Positions 23,992 through 31,776 of a stretch of 34,859 nucleotides of DNA are shown here, piece after piece (within the stretch, counting starts at the first letter, position 1; every line of letters starts with the position of its first letter). The translations under genes were made by a program, and so were the position numbers. The stretch is taken from contig PLZU01000063.1 of the NCBI GenBank assembly GCA_003152275.1, forward strand, positions 94,437-129,295, given 5' to 3'. Origin of the DNA: Actinomycetota bacterium. Lineage in GTDB: Bacteria; Actinomycetota; Thermoleophilia; Gaiellales; Gaiellaceae. A model generated the notes under the pieces. That model saw only the letters and a list, made by a program, of their open reading frames with translations, was not told the origin of the DNA and did no database searches.

Positions 23992-24058
23992 AAGCGCCCG
24001 TCAACTTTCTCAGGAGCCCGAGCCTCGTCAGCTTCGGTTTCACGTATCTCCGCCGCAT
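23981..24058 (-). CDS. 25-aa micro-ORF with lasso-peptide-type leader motif (RiPP precursor-like)
   Basis: A short ORF starting MRRRYVKPKLTRLG. It fits the lasso precursor leader pattern Y-x2-P-x-L-x3-G-x5-T: Y5, P8, L10, G14, T20. In known precursors this region is bound by the PqqD-like B1 protein, and Thr is the next-to-last leader residue. Here only A-F-S-F follows T20-G21, so there is no room for a normal 15-20-residue core with the ring acidic residue. It has a good ribosome site (GAGGAG, complement of 24066-24071, 7 bases from the ATG). Divergent from a PqqD-like gene 157 bases away. It may be a truncated or vestigial precursor, or a leader-only effector. Overlaps the asd 3' end antisense by 11 bases. 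Confidence 0.55.
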   Translation of the reverse strand: MRRRYVKPKLTRLGLLRKLTGAFSF

Positions 24059-24158
24059 CTGGCCTCTCCTCGACGCTAGTGGGACTACCGACCACTGAAT
24101 CATCTGCGAGCGCCCGTCGCACTGCTACTGACCATACGTCCAGAGGCGTCCCCGCACC

Positions 24159-24166
24159 GATATATC
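24159..24166. promoter_or_regulatory. AT-rich palindrome GATATATC, candidate -10 element(s) for the divergent RiPP-like genes
   Basis: An 8-base self-complementary AT-rich block within GC-rich intergenic DNA between the micro-ORF (minus) and the PqqD-like gene (plus). TATATC could serve as a -10 on the plus strand and the same on the minus strand. No well-spaced -35 was found. The rest of 24059-24215 shows no other clear element. Confidence 0.3.
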
Positions 24167-24215
24167 CTCTTCAGACGGAGAGTCGGAACGCCGATGAGCT
24201 CCGCACTCCCCTCCC

Positions 24216-24545
24216 ATGCAACTCGATTCCTCCCCCACGCGCAGCGATCAAGTCGTCGGACGACGCGGGCCCGACGAGGCGACGATTCTGCTCGATATGG
24301 CGTCGGGGCAGTACTTCACCCTCGATGAGGTCGGCGGGCGGATCTGGGAGCTCTGCGACGGCAGCAAGACCGTCCGGGAGATCGCAGCGGTGCTGGTGCA
24401 GGAGTACGAAGCGGCACCGGAGCAGATCGAGGCAGACCTCGTCGCGCTTCTGGACGAGCTCTACTCCGACGGCCTCGTTCATGCTGCGATCCCTCCCGAT
24501 CATGCAGATCAGCCGCCCCGCGCAGCCAGACGCCGCGCGCAGTGA
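24216..24545 (+). CDS. PqqD-like peptide-binding (RiPP recognition element) protein
   Basis: 109 aa. It matches the PqqD winged-helix fold: DEATILLDMASGQYFTLDEVGGRIWELCDGSKTVREIAAVLVQEYEAAPEQIEADLVALLDELYSDGLV. This is the domain that binds leader peptides in PQQ, lasso-peptide (B1) and many other RiPP pathways. The C-terminus adds a short Arg/Pro-rich tail. No ribosome site precedes the ATG, so initiation may be leaderless. Twelve bases downstream follows an HPr-kinase-like gene, and the micro-ORF with a matching leader motif is divergent upstream. It is therefore probably the leader-binding subunit of a small, unusual RiPP system; substrate assignment is inference. Confidence 0.85.
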   Translation: MQLDSSPTRSDQVVGRRGPDEATILLDMASGQYFTLDEVGGRIWELCDGSKTVREIAAVLVQEYEAAPEQIEADLVALLDELYSDGLVHAAIPPDHADQPPRAARRRAQ

Positions 24546-24557
24546 CGCCGGCAATCC

Positions 24558-25553
24558 GTGGCGGCCGTGGACGCTGACGCCGACATTCACTTCCACGGCG
24601 TCGAGCTGCGGCTGCGTTCGGACGAGCCTGCACTGCTCGACGTCCTTCGCGCCCGTTTCGCAGCTCTGCCCCTTCGCGTGCGCGGAGGAGCAGACGCCGT
24701 GCTCAACTTCGAGCTCCACGCTCGCGACGGCAAGCAGCAGAGCCCCGCACCGGATGCAGGGATGCGGTCTGTCTACGAGTCCGAGAATGGTGACGCGTGG
24801 TACGACGACGGCGGCGACCGGCTCCTCGTCCGGTACACCGGGGCCGGCTACGCGGTCTGTCTGCCGCGTGAACGGCGGGTCCTGCTCAGCGTGGACCGGT
24901 CCGCGACGAATGCCGCCTGGATCGCGACGAGGCCCCTGTTCACGCTCACGCTCGCCGAACTGCTGAAGCGGGAAGGGATGTTCTTCTTGCACGCCGCCGG
25001 TGTCACGACAGACGCCGGCGGAATTCTTCTCCCCGGCTCGAGCGGGTCCGGCAAGAGCACGCTGGCCGTCGCTTTGGCACGGGCCGGCTTCGGGTTCCTG
25101 GGCGACGACACGGTGTTCCTGCGACGGGAGAACGGCGATCTCAGTGTTCTCCCGTTCCCCGATCAGATCGACCTTTCGGAGACCTCGCTCGATTTGCTTG
25201 GGCCCCTCTCACCACGCACGATTCGGTTGCCGGGGAGCCCGAAATGGCAGTTCGATCCCGTTCACGCAGGCTGCGCGGTCATCGGTGAAGGCGTGCAGCC
25301 GCAGGCTCTGATCTTCCCGTTCCTCGGCGGAACGAAAGCCCGGCTGGAGGTGCTCTCCGGAGACGACGCGCTGCTCCACCTCGCGCCGAACCTGCTGATG
25401 ACCGAACGCGATGCGACGCAGCGTCACCTTGACGTACTCGCGGATCTCGTCGCGGCCGTGCCTTCCTATCGTCTGGAGTTGGGCACCGACCTCACGGCCG
25501 CTGTGGCCGCGGTCGAGCAGGTCGCGGCAAACGAAAAACGACAGGACGGCTAG
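24558..25553 (+). CDS. HPr kinase/phosphorylase-like protein linked to a PqqD-like protein
   Basis: 331 aa from the GTG at 24558. The N-terminal ~120 residues are of unknown type. The C-terminal part has an HPr-kinase-type P-loop, LPGSSGSGKSTLAVALA (~158-172), preceded by FLHAAGV (H145, as in the family) and followed by FLGDDTVFLRR (GDD at 182-184, the Walker B-like acidic pair). Members outside sugar regulation occur in RiPP clusters; in some lasso-peptide clusters such a kinase phosphorylates the precursor. Here it is 12 bases after the PqqD-like gene and must act with it. Target unknown. The stop shares CTAG (25550-25553) with the convergent Ig-repeat gene. Confidence 0.82.
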   Translation: MAAVDADADIHFHGVELRLRSDEPALLDVLRARFAALPLRVRGGADAVLNFELHARDGKQQSPAPDAGMRSVYESENGDAWYDDGGDRLLVRYTGAGYAVCLPRERRVLLSVDRSATNAAWIATRPLFTLTLAELLKREGMFFLHAAGVTTDAGGILLPGSSGSGKSTLAVALARAGFGFLGDDTVFLRRENGDLSVLPFPDQIDLSETSLDLLGPLSPRTIRLPGSPKWQFDPVHAGCAVIGEGVQPQALIFPFLGGTKARLEVLSGDDALLHLAPNLLMTERDATQRHLDVLADLVAAVPSYRLELGTDLTAAVAAVEQVAANEKRQDG

Positions 25554-27904
25554 CCGACGATGCCGGCGCTGGTGCCGCCGGCGTAGCACGCCGACGGGGA
25601 CACGACTGCGCGCAGCTTCGCTCCGTACAAGTTGCCGGCGAAGATCGCGCTCGAGACCGCAGTCATCTGGTCGTCGTTCGAGTTCTTTGCGAGCGTCGCC
25701 TGGCCGACGGCCGTCCAGCGGCTACCCGTCCAACGCTGGATCACAACCTGCTTACCCGTGAGGAACATGCCGTTCGTGGTCGAGACGTCGGTCCGGTAGC
25801 GACCGGCCGACTCCCGCACTAGAGACACTTGCGGGAGCACCGCCACGCGCGCGGCATTGCTCGTCCGGCTGTTCCACCGCGCCGACAGCATCGTCGTCAA
25901 CTCCGGACGAAGGGCGTACCGGAACACGCCGCCGTTGCCGGTGGTGACGGTGGCGATCGTGGAGGGCGCGTTGAACGAGCACGCCTGCCCGATGATGGCG
26001 ACCTTCTGGCCCGCACGGCCGCCGGGCACGACACCGCTCAGGAGCACCGCGCCGTTCCCGCCGTAGACAATGTGCCTGGTGCTCACTTTGAGCGTGAGCG
26101 CAGACAACGACGCCCGCTTCGAGGCCACGCGATTGCGCACGCCCGATGAGCCCTTCGTCACGGCGGGCACGATCGGATCGCACAGCGCCTGGATGCCCTC
26201 GCCGTTCGTCACCGTGATCGCGACGTGCGAGCCCAGCGACTGGTTGGTCTTCGACGCGGTGATGACGATCGGCGACGTGTCGCCCGAAATGAAGCCCGGC
26301 CACGTGACCGTCGCGTTCGTGTGCTCCGTCACATCGATCGAGGCGATGCCGCTCTCAGCATCCTGCACGGTGATCTTCAGCTGCAGCGGAGGTCCCAGGA
26401 CGGTCGCCGAGAGCACGCACTGCGGCGGAGTTTGATCACGCTCGCCGACCAGCACGGACTCGTTGGCCTCGTTGCAGCCGAGAACGACCTGGAGGTTGTT
26501 GCCGTCGCCGCTGTATGTCGCCTTCCAGCGATAGAGCCCGGATAGCGTCGGCACGAAGCTCCCAGACGCATAGTCCCCGCTTCCGCTCACACTCGTGTCA
26601 TGGGTGTAGACCGGCGTGTTCGCGCACGTGGCATCGTTTGGCCCGTACAACGCGAAGCTGATCGTTCCGCCGGCATCTCCGCTCGCGCCGGCGAGCGTCG
26701 CCGTATCGCTCACCGAGCTATGGAACTTCACACTGTCCGCAGCGACGTGTGTGGTGAGCGTCGGCCCGAGCGGTGACACGGTGACCGACTCGCCCGTATC
26801 GTTGCACTTACCCCCAACGGAGACGTTGTTGGTATCGCCGCTCGTGTAGCTCGCAATCCACCGGTACGTCCCGGCGTGAGTCGGGATGAAGTTGGCGGGT
26901 CCGTAGGTTCCGTTGCCGCTCACCGGCACGGTGACATTCTTAACCGACGTCCCCGAGCATGTCGCATCGTTCGGGCCGTAGAGGTGGAACGTGATCGTGC
27001 CCGTCGGGTTGTAGCCACCGGCAAGGGTCGCGGTGTCGCTGATCCCACCGCCGAGCGTGACGTTCGACGACGCCAGCGTGCTAAAGGCCGGCGTCCGCGC
27101 CCGAACGGTCACAAGCTCGCCGCTGTCTCCGCATTTGCCGGAAACCGCCACGTTTTGAGCGGACCCCGAGTAGTACGCGATCCACCGATACGTCCCGACT
27201 GCAGTCGGGGTGAAAAGAGTCGTGGGATACGTACCGCTGCCGTGGTTGACCAGGACCGTGCTCGTCGATACAGGCAGCCCGGCGCAGGTCGCGTTGTTGG
27301 GCCCCCAGACCTTGAAGGTGAGAGTGCCTCCATTTGCCGTATTCACCGTCGACAGTCCGGAGAGAATCGCGGAGTCGCCGATCGACCCGCCGATGTACAC
27401 GTCGGCGGACGCCTGCGTCGTCAGCTTGCTGGCGCACTGGGAACCGCCGTTCGCCCACTTGATATTCCGAGTGCCGTAGAGGTCGGAGGTCGTCAGGTTC
27501 GTGATGACGGCTCCTCGAACGAAGTCGACCTGGTAGAAACACGGCGAGACTGGGACGGTCTGCGTGTACGTAGAAGAGGAGTAGTCGTAGTAGCCCGTTT
27601 GGCTCGCCATGAGCGCCTGCGGCAGCCCGAAGCTGCCGGACGGCGCGTCATAGCTTGCGAGCGAGACTTGAATGTGAGAGCAGTGCCGCGCGATCTTGAA
27701 CGTGGCGGTTGCGGTACCGCCCTGCACGACCGTGAGGGTCGGACTGACGATCGCCGCGTTACCCGACGGACACGTCCCGCCGCCGCCGAGGCGCCCCGCC
27801 ACGGCCTGAGGCGCCAGAACGCCCGTCACTACGACCACAGCGAGGAACGGCAGCCACCGCCGCCCCACCGGTCGCCGAATACGTCCCCCGGATACCGCAG
27901 TCAT
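25550..27904 (-). CDS. Large secreted protein with three Ig-like tandem repeats
   Basis: 784 aa from Met 27904, preceded by GGGGAG; the frame is open further upstream without support. Signal peptide at 1-37 (RRPVGRRWLPFLAVVVVTGVLAPQAVA). After an N-terminal Cys-containing domain come three ~110-aa repeats, each with GPN(N/D)ATC, then GTYRW or LYRW, a Y(S/T)SG/YSGD stretch and a closing C-x-(D/E)-x-x-E-x-V. This pattern fits bacterial Ig-like (Big_3-type) domains. Then a PPQCVLSATV domain and a long beta-rich C-terminus. No LPXTG or membrane anchor is visible, so it is probably secreted or surface-bound. Role unknown; adhesion or structural is the usual guess. It converges on the HprK-like gene with shared stops. 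Confidence 0.8.
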   Translation of the reverse strand: MTAVSGGRIRRPVGRRWLPFLAVVVVTGVLAPQAVAGRLGGGGTCPSGNAAIVSPTLTVVQGGTATATFKIARHCSHIQVSLASYDAPSGSFGLPQALMASQTGYYDYSSSTYTQTVPVSPCFYQVDFVRGAVITNLTTSDLYGTRNIKWANGGSQCASKLTTQASADVYIGGSIGDSAILSGLSTVNTANGGTLTFKVWGPNNATCAGLPVSTSTVLVNHGSGTYPTTLFTPTAVGTYRWIAYYSGSAQNVAVSGKCGDSGELVTVRARTPAFSTLASSNVTLGGGISDTATLAGGYNPTGTITFHLYGPNDATCSGTSVKNVTVPVSGNGTYGPANFIPTHAGTYRWIASYTSGDTNNVSVGGKCNDTGESVTVSPLGPTLTTHVAADSVKFHSSVSDTATLAGASGDAGGTISFALYGPNDATCANTPVYTHDTSVSGSGDYASGSFVPTLSGLYRWKATYSGDGNNLQVVLGCNEANESVLVGERDQTPPQCVLSATVLGPPLQLKITVQDAESGIASIDVTEHTNATVTWPGFISGDTSPIVITASKTNQSLGSHVAITVTNGEGIQALCDPIVPAVTKGSSGVRNRVASKRASLSALTLKVSTRHIVYGGNGAVLLSGVVPGGRAGQKVAIIGQACSFNAPSTIATVTTGNGGVFRYALRPELTTMLSARWNSRTSNAARVAVLPQVSLVRESAGRYRTDVSTTNGMFLTGKQVVIQRWTGSRWTAVGQATLAKNSNDDQMTAVSSAIFAGNLYGAKLRAVVSPSACYAGGTSAGIVG
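26440..27400 (-). repeat. Three tandem ~329-base repeats encoding Ig-like domains
   Basis: The GPN-x-ATC segments are encoded near 27300, 26972 and 26643, about 329 bases (109-110 codons) apart. Copies agree at the protein level but clearly differ in DNA, so the duplication is old rather than recent. Confidence 0.65.
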
Positions 27905-28051
27905 CGCTCTCCCCTTTTGACACTTGTCTACTACCGGCACGACGGCGGCTGGACAGAGCGTGGCTTCGAGTTGGCGTCCCCGCAACTAGCCGTTCGGTCA
28001 AAGCGGAGGCGCGACCGCGACTTCACCTAAACCTTCGAACAGCCCGGTCAA
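27905..28051 (-). promoter_or_regulatory. Leader region of the Ig-repeat gene
   Basis: The 147 bases between the GNAT-like gene and the Ig-repeat gene on the same strand. TTGACC occurs twice on the minus strand (28046-28051 and near 27997), but neither has a convincing -10 at the right spacing. There is no hairpin with a T-tract. GGGGAG sits just before the Ig start. Confidence 0.3.
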
Positions 28052-28666
28052 CTACGGCCGCTGCGGCGTCGGCGCCGGCACGAACGCCTCGCGCACGACG
28101 CGCAGCACGTGCTCGCGCTTCCCCTCGAGCACCGGCACAAGCCCGCCAAGCTCGAGCCGCGCGAGCTCGACGCGGCCCTGCGCGCGCACCGTCTGGAATC
28201 CGAAGTCGGTGAGAAAGTCACGCGGGAAGATCGTCTTGTGCACCTGAAAGCGCTCAAACGCCGAGTCGCTCTCGTTGTAGCGGTATGAGAACGCCTCGAG
28301 CGCCCGCGCTCCCTTATCGCGCGCGTCGCCGATCGCCGTCAGAAAGAGCGACTGCATCACCCACGGCTTCGACGAGTCGACGAGGTACGCGCACGTGACG
28401 AGCACAGCGTCCTCGGTCGGCGGCCCCGCCGGCAGCTCCTTTGCACGCGGGAACAGATCCGACGGCCCGTACTGCATCGAGCCGAGCAGGTGACCGTCGT
28501 CGTCGTAATAGACGGTTCCCCACGCTCCCCACTCCTCCTCGGTGCCGCGGATCCAACGGCGCTTATCGACGGTCCGTCCGCTCGGCGACTGCCAGAAGAC
28601 GCACTCGTGGCAGACCGACGGCGTGGTCGGGAGCGTCGCGCCGGTCAAACCGACGATGCGAGTCAC
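28052..28666 (-). CDS. GNAT-like acetyltransferase family protein
   Basis: 204 aa from the GTG at 28664-28666, which overlaps the Asp23-family stop as GTGA. It opens with a CHECVFWQ motif (CxxC), then a YYDDDGHLLGSMQYGPSDLFPRAKELP strand-loop, AVLVTCAYL, a helix GDARDKGARALEAFSYRY and FPRDFLTDFGFQTVRAQGRVELARLEL. This order is that of actinobacterial GNAT-fold N-acetyltransferases, although the acetyl-CoA loop is not textbook. The Cys pair is unusual for the superfamily and could bind metal. Substrate unknown. It is the last gene of the operon metallophosphoesterase - Asp23 - this gene. Confidence 0.65.
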   Translation of the reverse strand: MTRIVGLTGATLPTTPSVCHECVFWQSPSGRTVDKRRWIRGTEEEWGAWGTVYYDDDGHLLGSMQYGPSDLFPRAKELPAGPPTEDAVLVTCAYLVDSSKPWVMQSLFLTAIGDARDKGARALEAFSYRYNESDSAFERFQVHKTIFPRDFLTDFGFQTVRAQGRVELARLELGGLVPVLEGKREHVLRVVREAFVPAPTPQRP

Positions 28667-28950
28667 GTCGCAGGCCCGATCTCGTCGACAACGACCTCGA
28701 CCTCGGCCGGGTCGACGTCTGCCATGTGCGCGAGATACTCGCCGACGCGCTCCTGCACGATGCGACCGACGTCGGGGATCGCGGCGCCCCACTCCACCTC
28801 GAGGTGCAGCTCGACGCGCACGCTGCCGTTCTCGCCCTCGACCTTCACTCCGTGGCGGCCGACGAGGCCCCGCACGCCTTCGACCTCGGTCGCCGCGTCC
28901 GCCGCATAGCGGGCGAGGATGTCGGCGGAGATCGAAGCCTGCCCCTCCAT
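28663..28950 (-). CDS. Asp23/Gls24 family envelope-stress-like protein
   Basis: 95 aa, short for the family but with its core pattern: ISADILARYAADAATEVEGVRGLVG, then VEGENGSVRVELHLEVEWGAAIPDVGRIVQERVGEYLAHMADVDPAEVEVVVDEI. Members associate with the membrane or act as general alkaline-shock-type proteins of unknown mechanism. The ATG at 28948-28950 overlaps the metallophosphoesterase stop by one base (TGATG), and its own stop overlaps the GNAT-like start by four, so all three are translationally coupled. Confidence 0.85.
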   Translation of the reverse strand: MEGQASISADILARYAADAATEVEGVRGLVGRHGVKVEGENGSVRVELHLEVEWGAAIPDVGRIVQERVGEYLAHMADVDPAEVEVVVDEIGPAT

Positions 28951-29723
28951 CACGTCGAACGTAGCACCAGTTCTGTGGCCTCGGGACGCGCCGCAAAGCG
29001 GAACGGGACGAACGTCGTCCCGAGCCCGGGCGAGACGTGCATCACGGCCGCCTCCGTCCGGTAGACGCCGTTCGCGTAGCGCGCGGTCGGGTGCGCGAGC
29101 CGCAGCTTGCCGCCCGGATACGGGATCGTGATCTGTCCGTCGTGCATGTGGCCCGCGAGCACAAGCTCGAACCGTCCCGGCTCGAGGCGGTCGAACACAC
29201 GCGGGTAGTGGCACAACAGGATCCGGAAGTCGGCCGTGTGCGAGAGCGAGTTCGGATCGATCTTCCGCGGATACGCCCCCGCGACCCACACGGACTGGCC
29301 CCGCAGCTCGATCAGCTCGCCGTCGTCGCGCAGCAGTCGCGCCGGTTCGAGGTCGGTCAGGTTCGACGCGTGGGCCTGCGGGTCGCGCGAAATCGCGAGG
29401 TCGTGATTGCCGAGCACGGCGAACGCCGGCAGCGGAAGCCGCTGCACGAGCTCCCGCAGGAACGGCTCTCCCCGCGGATGCGTCAGAAGGTCACCGGTGA
29501 TGCAGACGAGATCGGGCCGCTGCTCAGCCGTCCACTCGACGCCGCGTTCCACCGCGTGCACGCCCCGCGACGGAACGCCGAGATGGAAGTCGGAGAGGTG
29601 CGCGATCCGCAGGCCGTCGAGCTCGGGCGGCAGGCCCGGCACCTCGACCTCGAGCTTCCGCAGGCGCACCCAGCCGGCCTCGAACCAGCCCCAGCCGAGA
29701 CCCGCTGCCGCAACCGTCCCCAA
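28950..29723 (-). CDS. YkuE-like metallophosphoesterase
   Basis: 257 aa from the TTG at 29721-29723. It carries the calcineurin-like phosphoesterase motifs in order: SDFHLG (DxH), TGDLL (GD), GNHD, LLCHYP and GHMHDGQ. These bind two metals; substrates range from lipids to nucleotides, and the YkuE/LpxH-like branch acts on membrane-linked substrates. The N-terminus TVAAAGLGWGWFEAGW looks like the end of a signal or anchor. The frame is open further upstream and encodes FGRRAGAFLG, a twin-arginine-like stretch, but I find no start codon there. GGAG lies 5 bases before the TTG inside a hairpin. A shorter alternative is GTG 29669. Confidence 0.85.
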   Translation of the reverse strand: MGTVAAAGLGWGWFEAGWVRLRKLEVEVPGLPPELDGLRIAHLSDFHLGVPSRGVHAVERGVEWTAEQRPDLVCITGDLLTHPRGEPFLRELVQRLPLPAFAVLGNHDLAISRDPQAHASNLTDLEPARLLRDDGELIELRGQSVWVAGAYPRKIDPNSLSHTADFRILLCHYPRVFDRLEPGRFELVLAGHMHDGQITIPYPGGKLRLAHPTARYANGVYRTEAAVMHVSPGLGTTFVPFRFAARPEATELVLRST

Positions 29724-29762
29724 AAAGGCTCCGGCGCGGCGCCCGAAGGCAACCGCGCCGGA
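29724..29762 (-). terminator. Intrinsic-type terminator after the sdh operon
   Basis: On the minus strand a perfect 10-base stem, TCCGGCGCGG / CCGCGCCGGA (29753-29762 and 29730-29739), with a 13-base loop, is followed by GCC and five T. It lies 52 bases after the sdhE stop and fits a Rho-independent terminator. Its 3' arm contains the GGAG, and its T-run the TTG, used to place the metallophosphoesterase start. Confidence 0.65.
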
Positions 29763-29814
29763 ATCCGCCCCTCCGTGTACTAGACGCCGCGGCGAAGCGA
29801 AACCTGCGCTCGCT

Positions 29815-30699
29815 TCAGACCCGGAGCTTGTCGAGCGCAGGACGCGGATCGACGATGTGGCGCTTGAACTTCAGCTCAGACTCCTCGAGCCCGGCCGCCA
29901 CGCCGACGAGCTGCGAGAGGTGCAGGATCGGCATGCCGAACTTCCGGCCCGTCGCTGCCTCGAGCTTCTGCTGCCACGCGTCGAGCGAGAGATGGCAGAG
30001 CGGACACGGAGTCACCATCACGTCGGCGCCGGCCTCCATCGCCTGCTCGACGGGCTGGATCAGCTCGCCGAGCGCGGTCTCTTCGCGCGCCTGAATGATC
30101 GGGAACCCGCAGCACTTGATTTTCGCGGGATAGTCGATCGCCTCGCCGCCGCACGCCTCGATGATCCGCTCGAGCGACCACGGGCGGTCGGGGTCCTCGA
30201 ACTGCATGATCTTCGACGGGCGCAGGATCTGGCAGCCGTAGAACGGTGCGACCTTCAGGCCCTTCAGCCCCTTGTGCGCCGCGACCTTCAGCTTCTCGTA
30301 CCCCTCGCCTTCTGCGATCTCCCAGAGCAGGTGCCGCACGTCGACCTTGCCGCTGTACTGCGGCACGCCGACCGTCTTCAGGTTCTCGTTGATGCGGTCG
30401 AGCAGGTTCGCGTCGCCCTGGAGCATGAAGTTCGCCTGGCGCAGGTTGAGCGTGCAGACGTTGCAGACCGTCAGCAGCGTGTCGCAGTCGGCCGCCTCCG
30501 CGTACGCGAGAATGCGCGCGTTCAGGTGGAGGTAGTAATCGGGCTCCGCCTCGTGGATGTCGCCGGCGCCGCAGCAGGTGACCGACTTGAGCTCGATGAG
30601 CTCCAGGCCGACCTTCGGTGCGAGCGCCTGCGTCGAGGTGTCGAGCTCCTTCGCCGACAGCGACGCGAGGCACCCTTTGTAGTAAGCAACGCGCTTCAC
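29815..30699 (-). CDS. sdhE: Succinate dehydrogenase HdrB-like subunit (SdhE type, CCG domains)
   Basis: 294 aa from the GTG at 30697-30699, with AGGAG about 5 bases upstream and a GTGA overlap with sdhB. It has two CCG-type cysteine modules: C10, TCCGAG (42-44) with CNVC (79-82), and later FYGCQ, KCCGFPII and CPLCHLSLD. This is the fold of heterodisulfide reductase HdrB, which in type-E succinate:quinone reductases replaces the haem-bearing SdhC/SdhD anchors. It probably binds a noncubane Fe-S cluster and passes electrons toward quinone at the membrane surface. Last gene of pckA, sdhA, lipoprotein, sdhB, sdhE. Confidence 0.88.
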   Translation of the reverse strand: MKRVAYYKGCLASLSAKELDTSTQALAPKVGLELIELKSVTCCGAGDIHEAEPDYYLHLNARILAYAEAADCDTLLTVCNVCTLNLRQANFMLQGDANLLDRINENLKTVGVPQYSGKVDVRHLLWEIAEGEGYEKLKVAAHKGLKGLKVAPFYGCQILRPSKIMQFEDPDRPWSLERIIEACGGEAIDYPAKIKCCGFPIIQAREETALGELIQPVEQAMEAGADVMVTPCPLCHLSLDAWQQKLEAATGRKFGMPILHLSQLVGVAAGLEESELKFKRHIVDPRPALDKLRV

Positions 30700-31772
30700 G
30701 CTTCTCCTTCCGGGAGGTACGGCCGGGGGAACGAGCCCGGCGCGTACGGGTCGCGCCCTTCCTTGTACCCGTGTGCGAGCTTGGCGAGCGCGCGCTCGCC
30801 CTGCACGTGGCCCTCGAAGCCGAGGCGGCCCTGCTCGTGCACGAGCTTGTGCAGCGCGCGCGCCTCGCCGACGTCGGCTGCGACGTGCGGGGGGAAAGCG
30901 AGACCAGCCTTGTTGTGCGAGATGAGTTTCATCGCGAACTTCATCTGCTTCACGCTCGAGACGACGCCCTGCGTCTTCGGCACGAGCTCGGTCTCCCGCA
31001 GCCAGCCGGTGGTCTCGGTCGAGCGGATGAACCATTTCGCGTGCTTCGCGCCCATGTCCCGGTCGATGCCTTCCTTGATCGCCTCGGCGCCGAGCTTCGC
31101 GATCGCATCGCGCGGGTCGACGCCCTTCGGGCAGCGCTCGTTGCAGAAGAAGCAGCGCGTGCACTCCCAGATCCCGTGCTCGCCGCTGTACTCCTCGAGC
31201 CGTTCGACCGTTGCCGCGTCACGCGGATCGCCCACGAAACGCATGCCTTTCGCAAGCGCTTGCGGCCCGAGGAACTCCGGGTCCGACTCCATCGCAATGC
31301 ACTCGGACACGCAGCAGCCACAGTTGACGCACAGCGATTCCTTGTGTACGGCGTTCATGCGCTCCTGCGAGATCCGGTACTCGCGCCCGTCTTCGGGCTC
31401 CTCGTAACCGGGCTGAAGGTACGGCTTCATCGCCTTGAACTTCTGCCAGAACGAATCCATGTCGACGACGAGGTCCTTGACGATCGGCAGGTTCCCCATC
31501 GCCGAGATCACCGGGACTTCGCCTGCTTGCGCGATCTCGTACATGCGCACCTTGCACGCGAGCACGGCCGCGCCGTTCATGCGCATGCCGCACGAACCGC
31601 AGATCATCATCCTGCAGCTCTTCCGGTACGCGAGGGTGCCATCTTGGCGCTCCTTGACGATGTCGAGGCAGTCGAGGAGCGTCGCCTCTTCCGGCGCGTC
31701 GAACTCGTACTCGCGCAGCGCCCGCTCGCCGGTGGACGAGTCGTACCGCCAGATCTTCAGCGCTACCTGCAA
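30696..31772 (-). CDS. sdhB: Succinate dehydrogenase / fumarate reductase iron-sulfur subunit, extended
   Basis: 358 aa. The N-terminal ferredoxin domain has the [2Fe-2S] ligands C53, C58, C61 and C73. The first cubane motif is C148-x2-C151-x2-C154-x3-C158. The second is C204-x2-C207-x2-C210-x3-C214-P, where the extra Cys207 predicts [4Fe-4S] in place of the usual [3Fe-4S], as reported for type-E enzymes. About 110 residues follow the standard ~240-aa core, with no known domain. The start is TTG at 31770-31772; no ATG or GTG is near, and only a weak G-rich site precedes it. It lies 4 bases after the lipoprotein gene and overlaps sdhE by 4. Confidence 0.93.
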   Translation of the reverse strand: MQVALKIWRYDSSTGERALREYEFDAPEEATLLDCLDIVKERQDGTLAYRKSCRMMICGSCGMRMNGAAVLACKVRMYEIAQAGEVPVISAMGNLPIVKDLVVDMDSFWQKFKAMKPYLQPGYEEPEDGREYRISQERMNAVHKESLCVNCGCCVSECIAMESDPEFLGPQALAKGMRFVGDPRDAATVERLEEYSGEHGIWECTRCFFCNERCPKGVDPRDAIAKLGAEAIKEGIDRDMGAKHAKWFIRSTETTGWLRETELVPKTQGVVSSVKQMKFAMKLISHNKAGLAFPPHVAADVGEARALHKLVHEQGRLGFEGHVQGERALAKLAHGYKEGRDPYAPGSFPRPYLPEGEA

Positions 31773-31776
31773 GTGC

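Noticed and set aside
24059-24215. Other tiny ORFs in the gap between the micro-ORF and the PqqD-like gene
   Set aside because: The ATG at 24193 follows a GGAG-like site but encodes an unremarkable Ser/Arg-rich peptide in a different frame; no leader motif.
24079-24966. 295-codon plus-strand ORF overlapping the PqqD-like and HprK-like genes in another frame
   Set aside because: Ser/Arg/Pro-rich with no motif; the PqqD and P-loop frames are convincing.
29407-31407. 666-codon plus-strand ORF opposite sdhE/sdhB
   Set aside because: Antisense shadow; the minus strand has the Fe-S cysteine motifs and overlapping starts and stops.
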